Source: Betaproteobacteria bacterium
Lineage (GTDB): Bacteria; Pseudomonadota; Gammaproteobacteria; Burkholderiales; Burkholderiaceae_C
Assembly: GCA_025354965.1 (NCBI GenBank)
Contig: JANXLW010000267.1
Span: forward strand, 1 to 10,581
DNA length: 10,581 nucleotides
Reading direction: 5' to 3'
Shown here piece by piece: positions 1 through 6,015 of this stretch (positions are counted from its first letter, which is position 1; every line of letters starts with the position of its first letter). Below the pieces are notes generated by a model. It saw nothing but the letters and a program-made list of their open reading frames with translations. It ran no database searches and was not told the origin of the DNA. The translations under genes were made by a program, and so were the position numbers.

Positions 1-765
1 CCAGTGGTGGTGTCGATGCTGAACAGCTACTCGGGTTGGGCGGCTGCCGCTACCGGTTTCATGTTGTCCAACGACTTGTTGATCGTGATTGGTGCTCTGG
101 TCGGCTCCAGCGGCGCGATCCTGTCCTACATCATGTGCCGGGCGATGGCGCGCAGCTTCATCAGCGTGATTGCCGGCGGTTTCGGCACCGCCAGTGCGGC
201 TCCCAAACCGGCCGGCGGTGCGGCCCAACCGGCTGGCGATGTGATCCCGGTGAACGCCGTCGAGACCGCCGAACTGCTGCGTGAAGCCAAGAGCGTGATT
301 ATCATTCCCGGCTACGGCATGGCAGTGGCGCAGGCACAGCACACGGTGTTCGAGATCACCAAGTTTTTGCGCGGCAAGGGCGTCAATGTGCGCTTTGGCA
401 TTCACCCGGTGGCGGGGCGCATGCCCGGCCACATGAACGTGTTGCTGGCCGAAGCCAAAGTGCCCTATGACATCGTGTTCGAAATGGATGAACTCAACGA
501 TGACTTCCCCAAAACCGATGTGGCGATCGTGATTGGTGCCAACGACATTGTCAATCCTGGTGCCCAGGACGACCCGAGCAGCCCGATCGCCGGCATGCCT
601 GTGCTGGAAGTCTGGAAAGCCAAAACTTCCATCGTCATGAAGCGCAGCATGGCATCCGGCTATGCAGGTGTCGATAACCCACTGTTCTACAAGGAGAACA
701 ATCGCATGTTGTTTGGCGACGCCAAGAAAATGTTGGATGAAGTTCTGACAGTGCTGAAAGCCTGA
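1..765 (+). CDS. pntB: NAD(P) transhydrogenase subunit beta, C-terminal part (5' end outside window)
   Basis: Membrane-bound transhydrogenase transfers hydride between NADH and NADP+ coupled to proton movement across the inner membrane, supplying NADPH. The frame is open from the first base, so the gene is cut by the window edge; about 254 residues are visible. Residues 10-60 hold the last hydrophobic membrane helices (for example LLIVIGALVGSSGAIL). An Ala/Pro/Gly-rich linker follows (about 62-80), then the soluble NADP-binding domain III. Recognisable domain III landmarks are IPGYGMAVAQAQH (about 101-113), FGIHPVAGRMPGHMNV (about 131-146), the acidic YDIVFEMDELNDDF stretch, GANDIVNPGA (about 178-187) and KRSMASGYAGVDNPLFY near the end. 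These match PntB closely. The protein ends in VLTVLKA at TGA 763-765. pntA would be expected upstream. High confidence in family; the true start cannot be seen. Confidence 0.95.
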   Translation, partial: PVVVSMLNSYSGWAAAATGFMLSNDLLIVIGALVGSSGAILSYIMCRAMARSFISVIAGGFGTASAAPKPAGGAAQPAGDVIPVNAVETAELLREAKSVIIIPGYGMAVAQAQHTVFEITKFLRGKGVNVRFGIHPVAGRMPGHMNVLLAEAKVPYDIVFEMDELNDDFPKTDVAIVIGANDIVNPGAQDDPSSPIAGMPVLEVWKAKTSIVMKRSMASGYAGVDNPLFYKENNRMLFGDAKKMLDEVLTVLKA

Positions 766-966
766 GGACCTGTGGGACAGGCCGAAGTTGCACGCGGCGA
801 ACAAACTCTGTCCCCAACAACACAGGCTGCTTGCGGCTTAGGGAAAATACAGATGCCGCAGACGGCGATTGCGAGCAAAATTCCAAGTTGCATTGCAGAC
901 TGATGTTTTGCCGGATAGAAGTTGCGGCAAAGTCACCAGTTCTGTGCAACTTATTTGGAGGCAAGA
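766..966. other. pntB-fadD intergenic region, probable promoter region of the fadD-mtnP-ald2-mtnA block
   Basis: This 201-base gap separates pntB from the next block and is the only sizeable non-coding stretch upstream of it, so it is the natural place for the block's promoter. A short hairpin (CCTGT, loop GGG, ACAGG, 769-781) lies just after the pntB stop, but it has no T-run and is not a convincing terminator. The best sigma70-like pair I can find is TTGCAG (893-898) with TAGAAG (916-921), 17 bases apart. It is a weak match to consensus and should be treated as a guess. No clear operator was recognised. Confidence 0.3.
957..961 (+). promoter_or_regulatory. Shine-Dalgarno site deciding the fadD start
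   Basis: GGAGG lies 5 bases before ATG at 967. The open frame continues upstream to 922, but only the ATG at 967 has a ribosome binding site. The protein from there starts at the usual distance ahead of the conserved FadD region. Confidence 0.8.
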
Positions 967-2643
967 ATGACAGACCGTGTTTGGCTCAAGAGTTATCCGC
1001 CAGGGGTGCCCGCTGATCTGGATACATCGCAGTATCCATCCCTGGTGGCATTGATTGAAGAGAGCTTCAAGAAGTACGCCGGTCAAACCGCCTACAGCTT
1101 CATGGGTCGGGACGTCACGTATGCGCAAACCGATAGTCTGAGCCAGGCTTTCGCCGTCTACCTGCAAAGTCTGGGTCTGACCAAGGGTGATCGCGTCGCC
1201 ATCATGATGCCCAATGTGCCGCAGTACCCGGTCGCAGTGGCCGCTATCCTGCGCGCAGGCTTTGTGGTGGTGAACGTCAACCCTTTGTACACCCCGCGTG
1301 AATTGGAGCACCAACTCAAGGACTCCGGCTGCAAAGCCATTGTCATCATTGAAAACTTCGCTGCCACGCTTGAAAAATGCATTGCCAACACGCAGGTCAA
1401 GCATGTGGTGCTGTGCGCCATGGGCGACCAGTTGGGATTGATCAAGGGTGCGCTGGTCAACTATGTGGTGCGCCAAGTCAAGAAGATGGTCCCGGCCTAT
1501 AAGCTGCCGGGCGCTGTGCGCTTTAACGAGGCTGTGGCGCGAGGCACCCGAGGTGCCCTCAAGATGGCCAACATCAAACCCGATGACGTGGCGGTGCTGC
1601 AATACACCGGCGGAACCACAGGTGTCTCCAAAGGGGCAGTGCTGTTGCATCGCAATGTGATCGCCAATGTGTTGCAGTCTGAAGCCTGGAATCAGCCGGT
1701 CATGAAGCAGGTACCGGCCAACGAGCAGCCGACCAGCGTTTGCGCTTTACCGCTCTATCACATCTTTGCGTTCACCGTTGGCATGATGTTGTCCATGCGT
1801 ACCGGTGGCAAGCTGATTCTGATTCCCAATCCGCGTGATTTGCCGGCTGTTTTGAAAGAACTGTCCAAGCATGTCATCCATAGTTTCCCGGCGGTAAATA
1901 CTCTTTTCAACGGGCTTGCCAATCACCCCGATTTCAACACTGTGGACTGGAGTCATCTGAAGGTCTCCGTCGGCGGTGGTACGGCGGTACAAAGCGCCGT
2001 CGCCAAACTGTGGTTTGAAAAAACAGGTTGCCCGATTTGCGAGGGCTATGGACTGTCCGAAACCTCACCGTCGGCCAGTTGCAACCCGGTCACAGCCAAG
2101 GAATATACCGGCACTATTGGTGTGCCGTTGCCCAGCACCTATATGAAACTGCTGGACGATGACGGCCAGGAGGTTGCCATCGGCCAGTCGGGCGAGATTG
2201 CCATCAAAGGCCCTCAGGTGATGGCCGGCTACTGGCAGCGTCCGGATGAAACTGCCAAGGTCATGACGACGGATGGCTTTTTCAAGTCGGGTGACATTGG
2301 GGTGATGGATGAGCGTGGATTTTTCAAGATTGTGGATCGCAAGAAGGACATGATTCTGGTCAGCGGTTTCAATGTATTTCCGACCGAGCTGGAAGATGTC
2401 GTGGCCCAGATGGACGGTGTGATGGAATGCGCCTGCGTCGGCGTTGCGGACGAAAAGACCGGTGAAGCTGTCAAGCTGGTGATTGTCAAGAAAAATCCGG
2501 ACCTGACCGAGGCGCAGATCCGTGCCTACTGCAAGGAAAATCTGACCGGTTACAAGCAACCCAAGATCATCGAGTTCCGCTCCGAGTTGCCGAAAACTCC
2601 GGTCGGCAAGATTTTGCGTCGGGAGTTGCGGGACAAGAGCTAG
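967..2643 (+). CDS. fadD: Long-chain-fatty-acid--CoA ligase (FadD-type acyl-CoA synthetase)
   Basis: Member of the ANL (acyl/aryl-CoA synthetase) superfamily. It activates a carboxylic acid with ATP to an acyl-adenylate and then to the CoA thioester, normally long-chain fatty acids entering beta-oxidation or lipid synthesis. From ATG 967 the product is 558 residues, close to E. coli FadD. Visible motifs: the ATP P-loop YTGGTTGVSKG (213-223), the adenine-binding GYGLSETSP (360-368), the FACS signature region from DGFFKSGDIGVMDERGFF onward (436-453, Asp443), VDRKKDMILVSGFNVFP (456-472) and the C-terminal catalytic Lys548 in PKTPVGKILRREL. Nothing is missing. It sits 2 bases ahead of mtnP, and the following genes are equally tightly packed, so all four are probably co-transcribed. 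Chain-length preference cannot be read from sequence. Because its neighbours degrade methylthioadenosine, a short or sulfur-containing acid is a possible substrate, but the close FadD resemblance makes ordinary fatty acids the default. Confidence 0.9.
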   Translation: MTDRVWLKSYPPGVPADLDTSQYPSLVALIEESFKKYAGQTAYSFMGRDVTYAQTDSLSQAFAVYLQSLGLTKGDRVAIMMPNVPQYPVAVAAILRAGFVVVNVNPLYTPRELEHQLKDSGCKAIVIIENFAATLEKCIANTQVKHVVLCAMGDQLGLIKGALVNYVVRQVKKMVPAYKLPGAVRFNEAVARGTRGALKMANIKPDDVAVLQYTGGTTGVSKGAVLLHRNVIANVLQSEAWNQPVMKQVPANEQPTSVCALPLYHIFAFTVGMMLSMRTGGKLILIPNPRDLPAVLKELSKHVIHSFPAVNTLFNGLANHPDFNTVDWSHLKVSVGGGTAVQSAVAKLWFEKTGCPICEGYGLSETSPSASCNPVTAKEYTGTIGVPLPSTYMKLLDDDGQEVAIGQSGEIAIKGPQVMAGYWQRPDETAKVMTTDGFFKSGDIGVMDERGFFKIVDRKKDMILVSGFNVFPTELEDVVAQMDGVMECACVGVADEKTGEAVKLVIVKKNPDLTEAQIRAYCKENLTGYKQPKIIEFRSELPKTPVGKILRRELRDKS

Positions 2644-2645
2644 TC

Positions 2646-3539
2646 ATGATGAGCGGCATTCAAACGCCTGTGCTTGGCATTGTCGGTGGCAGCGGTGTTT
2701 ACGCTATTGAAGGGCTCACCAACCAGCGTTGGGAGCGTGTCGCTACCCCGTTTGGCGAAGCCTCTGACGAGCTTCTGTTGGGTGAGTTGAACGGGCAGCC
2801 GATGGTGTTTCTGCCGCGCCACGGACGCGGGCACCGGATACCACCGTCCGAGATCAACTTTCGCGCAAATATAGATGCGTTGAAGCGCGCGGGTGTAACA
2901 GACCTTATTTCGGTCAGCGCAGTAGGCTCTTTGAGAGAAGATTTGCAGCCCGGCATGTTCGTCATCGTGGACCAATTCATTGATCGAACTTTTGCCCGCG
3001 AAAAAAGCTTCTTTGGTACCGGGCTGGTGGCGCACGTCTCGATGGCGCACCCGGTTTGCAGCCGTCTCGGCAATCATGTTGCAGCGGCGGCCCGCGAGTC
3101 GGGGATTGATGTGGTCAAAGGCGGCACCTACCTGGTAATGGAGGGCCCCCAGTTCTCCAGCCTGGCAGAGTCACGACTCTACCGAAGCTGGAACTGCGAC
3201 GTGATCGGCATGACCAACATGCCGGAAGCCAAGTTGGCACGGGAAGCAGAGCTTTGCTATGCGTCCGTCGCCATGGTGACCGATTTTGATTGCTGGCATC
3301 CTGACCATGACCATGTCACGGTAGAGGCGATAGTCAAAGTGTTGCTGGCCAACGCGGAGAAGGCTCGCAGTATGGTCACAAGCGTTGCGCCCCGATTGCA
3401 GGCTGACGCTGATGCCTGCGCATGTAGCTGCCGCAGCGCACTACAGCATGCACTGATCACCGCTCCCGATGCGCGGGACCCGCAGATGCTGCAGCGCCTG
3501 GATGCGGTTGCCGGCCGCGTGTTGAGGCTTGGATCGTGA
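2646..3539 (+). CDS. mtnP: 5'-methylthioadenosine phosphorylase (MTAP type; nucleoside phosphorylase family 2)
   Basis: Catalyses phosphorolysis of 5'-methylthioadenosine (MTA) to adenine and 5-methylthioribose-1-phosphate, disposing of the by-product of polyamine and related SAM-dependent reactions. The product is 297 residues, near the 283 of human MTAP. Motifs: phosphate-binding GGSGVY (14-19) and LPRHGRGH (56-63), the ribose/base-site segment MEGPQFSS (165-172), GMTNMPEAKLAREAELCYAS (188-207) and TDFDCW (212-217). Asp213 and Asp215 correspond to the two aspartates that recognise the adenine amino group in MTAP. Methylthioinosine phosphorylases and PNPs, as I recall, have Asn here, so MTA rather than methylthioinosine is the likely substrate. 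A CxCxC cluster (Cys258, 260, 262) near the C-terminus recalls CXC motifs reported in some thermophilic relatives. ATG occurs at both 2646 and 2649, and either could be used. The gene starts 2 bases after fadD and its stop overlaps the next start (GTGA). Confidence 0.92.
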   Translation: MMSGIQTPVLGIVGGSGVYAIEGLTNQRWERVATPFGEASDELLLGELNGQPMVFLPRHGRGHRIPPSEINFRANIDALKRAGVTDLISVSAVGSLREDLQPGMFVIVDQFIDRTFAREKSFFGTGLVAHVSMAHPVCSRLGNHVAAAARESGIDVVKGGTYLVMEGPQFSSLAESRLYRSWNCDVIGMTNMPEAKLAREAELCYASVAMVTDFDCWHPDHDHVTVEAIVKVLLANAEKARSMVTSVAPRLQADADACACSCRSALQHALITAPDARDPQMLQRLDAVAGRVLRLGS

Positions 3540-4204
3540 ATCAGACCGCTGGTCGACACGGCACTGCTCATCGCAATCGTCAAGAGATGGTGCAGGCGTC
3601 GCGCAAGCTGGTTGCGCTGCGCCTGAATTGCGGCACATCAGGCAATATCGGAGTCCGGCTAGCGCAATCGTTCCTGGTGACGCCTTCCGGCGTTCCGGCC
3701 GAAGAATTGTCCGCGGACGCCATGGTGGAGGTGGATTTTTCCGGCACTATTTTTGGCGCCGGCAAACCATCGAGCGAGTGGCGGTTTCACCGCGACATTT
3801 TGCTGGCGCGTCCAGAAATTGGCGCCATCGTCCACACGCATTCCCTCTATGCGACCGCTTTGGCGTGCCTGCACCGCGAAATTCCTTCCTTTCATTACAT
3901 GGTTGCAGTGGCCGGTGGTGACACGATCCGTTGCACACCTTATGCCATTTTCGGTAGCCAGGAGCTTTCCGATCTGGTAGTACAGGCGCTTGAAAACCGC
4001 AAGGCCTGTCTGCTTGGCAATCACGGCATGATTGCGATCGGACTTGATTTGACCGATGCGTTGGCTTTGGCCGTCGAGGTGGAGTCGCTTTGTGAACAGT
4101 ACTGGAGCTCTTTGCAACTCGGTGCGCCCAAGCTTCTGTCGCCAAGCCAGATGTTGGCGGTGCTGGACAAGTTCAAAGGCTACGGTCGACGCGGCAAGGA
4201 TTGA
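3536..4204 (+). CDS. ald2: Class II aldolase, FucA-like; probable 5-methylthioribulose-1-phosphate / 5-deoxyribulose-1-phosphate aldolase
   Basis: A 222-residue zinc aldolase of the class II aldolase/adducin family. The expected reaction is cleavage of methylthioribulose-1-phosphate to dihydroxyacetone phosphate and (methylthio)acetaldehyde, or of deoxyribulose-1-phosphate to DHAP and acetaldehyde. Motifs: GTSGNIGVR (33-41), VTPSGVP (48-54), PSSEWRFH (78-85) with Glu81 as the likely base, VHTHS (99-103) giving zinc ligands His100 and His102, HYMVAVAGG (120-128) with Tyr121, and GNHG (161-164) with His163. These align with E. coli FucA Glu73, His92, His94, Tyr113 and His155 at a constant offset of 8, and KFKGYG near the end matches FucA KFKTYG. 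The alternative is MtnB dehydratase of the same superfamily, but the sequence is far more FucA-like and no mtnC/mtnD follows. The start is GTG 3536, overlapping the mtnP stop by four bases (coupled translation). The mtnA start lies 6 bases after the stop. The symbol ald2 follows the Rhodospirillum usage and is inferred from context. Confidence 0.82.
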   Translation: MNQTAGRHGTAHRNRQEMVQASRKLVALRLNCGTSGNIGVRLAQSFLVTPSGVPAEELSADAMVEVDFSGTIFGAGKPSSEWRFHRDILLARPEIGAIVHTHSLYATALACLHREIPSFHYMVAVAGGDTIRCTPYAIFGSQELSDLVVQALENRKACLLGNHGMIAIGLDLTDALALAVEVESLCEQYWSSLQLGAPKLLSPSQMLAVLDKFKGYGRRGKD

Positions 4205-4210
4205 ATCAAC

Positions 4211-5275
4211 GTGAGCCAGTCATTCAATGAGCAGCAGGTGGTGCAGACCCTAAGGTGGCGGGACGGTCGTCTTGAGATGATCGATCAGAGAGTGTTGCCG
4301 GCCAAGTTTGAATATTTACCATTTGGCTCGGCGGCCGGTGTTGCCGAGGGCATTCGTGCGATGGTGGTTCGTGGCGCGCCGGCGATTGGCTGCGCCGCAG
4401 CCTACGGTATTGCACTGGAGGCTGCGGCCCTGCGCGATGCAACGCGTGAGGCATTTTGTGATGGCATGGAAGTCGGCTTCGATGTGCTCGCGGCAAGTCG
4501 GCCGACGGCTGTCAATTTGTTCTGGTCACTCAAGCGAATGCGGGCTCTGTGGATTGCCATCAAACACCTTGCGATAGCCGAAATAATTGACCAACTGCTG
4601 GCACAGGCGCATGAAATATCTGCCGAAGATGTTCGCATCAATCATGCGATGGGTAACCATGGAGCTGCTCTTTTGCCGGACGGTGCCCGGGTGCTGACGC
4701 ACTGCAATGCTGGTGCGCTGGCGACTGCCGGGCACGGTACAGCGCTGGGCGTGATTCGTTCCGCTGTGCAGGCCGGCAAGCGCATTTCAGTCATCGCTGA
4801 TGAAACCCGACCGTTTCTGCAAGGGGCACGACTGACCGCCTGGGAAATGGTGCAGGAAAATATTCCGGTAACGTTGATCACCGACAACATGGCAGGACAT
4901 TTGATGAGTCGGGGCGAAGTGGATGCGGTCGTGGTTGGCACGGATCGAGTGGCAGCGAATGGTGATGTGGCGAACAAAATTGGTACCTACATGGTGGCGG
5001 TGCTGGCGCAACGTCATGGGATACCGTTTTATGTTGCTTGTCCGTTGTCGACCATCGATTTGACTGTTCCTGATGGTGCTGCCATCCCGATTGAAGAACG
5101 CCCTGCCGAGGAGGTGACAGGCTTCAGGCAATGCCAGTGGGCAGCCAACGGCGTGGCGGTTCGCAATCCAGCCTTTGACGTTACACCGGCAGAACTGGTT
5201 ACCGCGCTGATCACCGAAAAAGGCGTTGTCACTCGGCCGAACCGTAAAAGTATCGGCGACCTGTTCGTTTCCTGA
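4211..5275 (+). CDS. mtnA: S-methyl-5-thioribose-1-phosphate isomerase
   Basis: Converts the aldose 5-methylthioribose-1-phosphate to the ketose 5-methylthioribulose-1-phosphate, the substrate expected for the aldolase encoded just upstream; the family also accepts 5-deoxyribose-1-phosphate. The product is 354 residues, normal for the family, which is related to eIF2B alpha/beta/delta subunits. Motifs: VVRGAPAIGCAAAYG (52-66), HCNAGALATAGHGTALG (164-180) with catalytic Cys165, ADETRPFLQGARLTAWE (196-212), and VVGTDRVAANGDVANKIGTY (241-260) with catalytic Asp245. The C-terminal NPAFDVTPAELVTALITEKG is also typical. The GTG start at 4211 has AAGGA at 4196-4200 (10-base spacing) inside the end of ald2; an in-frame later start would remove the conserved N-terminal RWRDGRLEMIDQR block. 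It is the last gene of the mtn block, and no T-tailed terminator follows, though a large hairpin does. Confidence 0.94.
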   Translation: MSQSFNEQQVVQTLRWRDGRLEMIDQRVLPAKFEYLPFGSAAGVAEGIRAMVVRGAPAIGCAAAYGIALEAAALRDATREAFCDGMEVGFDVLAASRPTAVNLFWSLKRMRALWIAIKHLAIAEIIDQLLAQAHEISAEDVRINHAMGNHGAALLPDGARVLTHCNAGALATAGHGTALGVIRSAVQAGKRISVIADETRPFLQGARLTAWEMVQENIPVTLITDNMAGHLMSRGEVDAVVVGTDRVAANGDVANKIGTYMVAVLAQRHGIPFYVACPLSTIDLTVPDGAAIPIEERPAEEVTGFRQCQWAANGVAVRNPAFDVTPAELVTALITEKGVVTRPNRKSIGDLFVS

Positions 5276-5286
5276 GGTGGGCCTCA

Positions 5287-5333
5287 GCGCAGCCAGCGGC
5301 GCCGATATCAGTACCCTATCGGCGATGCTGCGC
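5287..5333 (+). other. Nested RNA hairpin downstream of mtnA
   Basis: The outer stem GCGCAGC (5287-5293) pairs exactly with GCTGCGC (5327-5333). The inner stem CGCCGATA (5300-5307) pairs exactly with TATCGGCG (5317-5324) around a 9-base loop, with an internal loop of 6 and 2 bases between the stems. No T-run follows, so it is not a standard intrinsic terminator. It could be a 3'-end stabilising structure, a Rho-related or processed 3' end, or part of a regulatory leader for hpf. Confidence 0.5.
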
Positions 5334-5341
5334 ACGCCAGC

Positions 5342-5452
5342 ATGGTTTGTCCGCTTGAGTTTGATTGCATTTGGCAGAAGTTGCGGGTAGTTGCATTCAA
5401 ACCAGCTGCGGTCAAGAAAGTTGAACTCTACCGGCCGGGGCAGCCTAAATGA
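5342..5452 (+). other. Micro-ORF of 36 codons, doubtful
   Basis: ATG to TGA frame encoding MVCPLEFDCIWQKLRVV and 19 more residues. It has no Shine-Dalgarno site and no family I recognise. It is in the same frame as mtnA, which stays open after its own stop. The stop overlaps the ATG of the next micro-ORF as ATGA (5449-5452). Most likely chance, recorded only because the three small frames here are chained. Confidence 0.12.
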
Positions 5453-5526
5453 GCCCGCAAGAAGCGTTGAAAAAACCGTATGCTGAAATTATTGCACTGC
5501 GTCAGCAAAAAAGCATTGCGCTTTAG
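5449..5526 (+). other. Micro-ORF of 25 codons, doubtful
   Basis: ATG to TAG frame with product beginning MSPQEALKKPYAEIIALR. A GGGG at 5437-5440 could serve as a weak ribosome binding site 8 bases upstream. The composition is protein-like (amphipathic, charged), but no homologue was recognised. It may be a small protein, a remnant or chance. Confidence 0.15.
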
Positions 5527-5542
5527 GGTTAAGGAAGGCATA

Positions 5543-5596
5543 GTGAATTCGTTGGTAGTTTTTTCAACCCGGAAAGCAACAGGAGGTTATTTATGA
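5543..5596 (+). other. Possible 17-residue leader peptide ORF ahead of hpf
   Basis: The GTG start at 5543 is preceded by the strong purine-rich AAGGAAGG (5531-5538). The product is MNSLVVFSTRKATGGYL and its TGA overlaps the hpf ATG as ATGA (5593-5596), the arrangement expected for translational coupling. Against it, the same bases can be read as the -10 region of an hpf promoter (CATAGT 5539-5544), and both readings cannot hold for one transcript. hpf also has its own good Shine-Dalgarno site. Confidence 0.2.
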
Positions 5597-5922
5597 ACTT
5601 GACGATCAGCGGCCATCACCTCGAAGTTACCCCATCGCTACGCAGTTACGTCACCAGTAAACTTGATCGAATCGTTCGGCATTTTGACCAGGTTGTCGAT
5701 GTCAAAGTACTACTCACGGTGGAGAAACAAAAGGAAAAAGAGGGAAGGCAGCGAGCGGAGTGCAACATACATGTCAAGGGTACCGACATGTTTGCCGAGA
5801 GCTCGCACGCTGATTTGTACGCTGCTGTGGATGAGTTGGTGGACAAACTTGATCGCCAGGTGGTTCGGCACAAGGATCGCCTGCAAAACCATCATCACGA
5901 AGCCCCCAAACGATTGATGTGA
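5593..5922 (+). CDS. hpf: Ribosome hibernation promoting factor, short form (HPF/YhbH)
   Basis: Binds the 30S decoding centre in stationary phase or stress and holds ribosomes in an inactive, protected state. The product is 109 residues, one S30AE beta-alpha-beta-beta-beta-alpha domain, so this is the short form without the C-terminal dimerisation domain of long HPF. The N-terminal MNLTISGHHLEVTPSLRSYV and the C-terminal helix DLYAAVDELVDKLDRQVVRHKDRL (residues 75-98) align readily with E. coli HPF (DMYAAIDGLIDKLARQ...HKDKL). The basic tail HHHEAPKRLM is slightly longer than in E. coli. AGGAGG at 5581-5586 sits 6 bases before the ATG. A strong intrinsic terminator follows at once, so hpf is probably transcribed mainly on its own, with ptsN started from a new promoter. 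Confidence 0.94.
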   Translation: MNLTISGHHLEVTPSLRSYVTSKLDRIVRHFDQVVDVKVLLTVEKQKEKEGRQRAECNIHVKGTDMFAESSHADLYAAVDELVDKLDRQVVRHKDRLQNHHHEAPKRLM

Positions 5923-5950
5923 GGACACAAGTCTGAGCTGAAATCAGGCG

Positions 5951-5975
5951 AGCCGCCCAATTGGGCGGCTTTTTT
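5951..5975 (+). terminator. Intrinsic terminator of hpf
   Basis: AGCCGCCC (5951-5958), loop AATT, GGGCGGCT (5963-5970): a perfect 8-bp GC-rich stem followed by an unbroken run of six T (5970-5975). This is a textbook + strand Rho-independent terminator located 29 bases after the hpf stop. Confidence 0.92.
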
Positions 5976-6002
5976 GCACCCCCAATCGCTTGGGTGCATA
6001 AT
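5974..6002 (+). promoter_or_regulatory. Probable sigma70 promoter of ptsN-hprK
   Basis: TTGCAC (5974-5979), exactly 17 bases, CATAAT (5997-6002). The -10 box differs from consensus at one base and the spacing is ideal; the -35 box is poorer. It begins in the T-run of the hpf terminator. The predicted start near 6009 is only about 7 bases before the ptsN ATG. A bulged hairpin (GCAC..CCAA with TTGGGTGC, about 5976-5997) fills the spacer. Confidence 0.5.
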
Positions 6003-6015
6003 CCGACACCAAATT

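Larger units (their letters stand above)
5276..5592. other. 317-base gap between mtnA and hpf with hairpins and micro-ORFs
   Basis: No recognisable gene. It contains a small hairpin overlapping the mtnA stop (TGAGG, loop TGGG, CCTCA, 5273-5286), a larger nested hairpin (5287-5333), and three tiny frames at 5342-5452, 5449-5526 and 5543-5596. In many Burkholderiales rpoN lies directly upstream of hpf. I looked for an RpoN C-terminal box remnant (ARRTVAKYRE-like) in all + frames and saw none. A possible hpf promoter is TTGCGC (5516-5521), 17 bases, CATAGT (5539-5544); it is weak, but has the same shape as the better ptsN promoter. Confidence 0.5.

Noticed and set aside
769..781. Hairpin after pntB as a terminator
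   Set aside because: The stem is only 5 bp with a 3-base loop and there is no T-run.
917..927. 11-mer AGAAGTTGCGG shared by the regions upstream of fadD (917-927) and hpf (5376-5386)
   Set aside because: About a dozen 11-mer repeats are expected by chance in a window of this size, and the flanking bases do not align convincingly.
838..1650. Long open frame (270 codons) on the - strand opposite the start of fadD
   Set aside because: It lies antisense to a certain gene, its His/Gln/Leu-rich composition is typical of a complementary frame, and it has no recognisable motif.
5372..5384. TTGGCAGAAGTTGC resembling a sigma54 promoter upstream of hpf
   Set aside because: The GG and GC dinucleotides are 8 bases apart instead of the required 10, so it does not fit the -24/-12 consensus.
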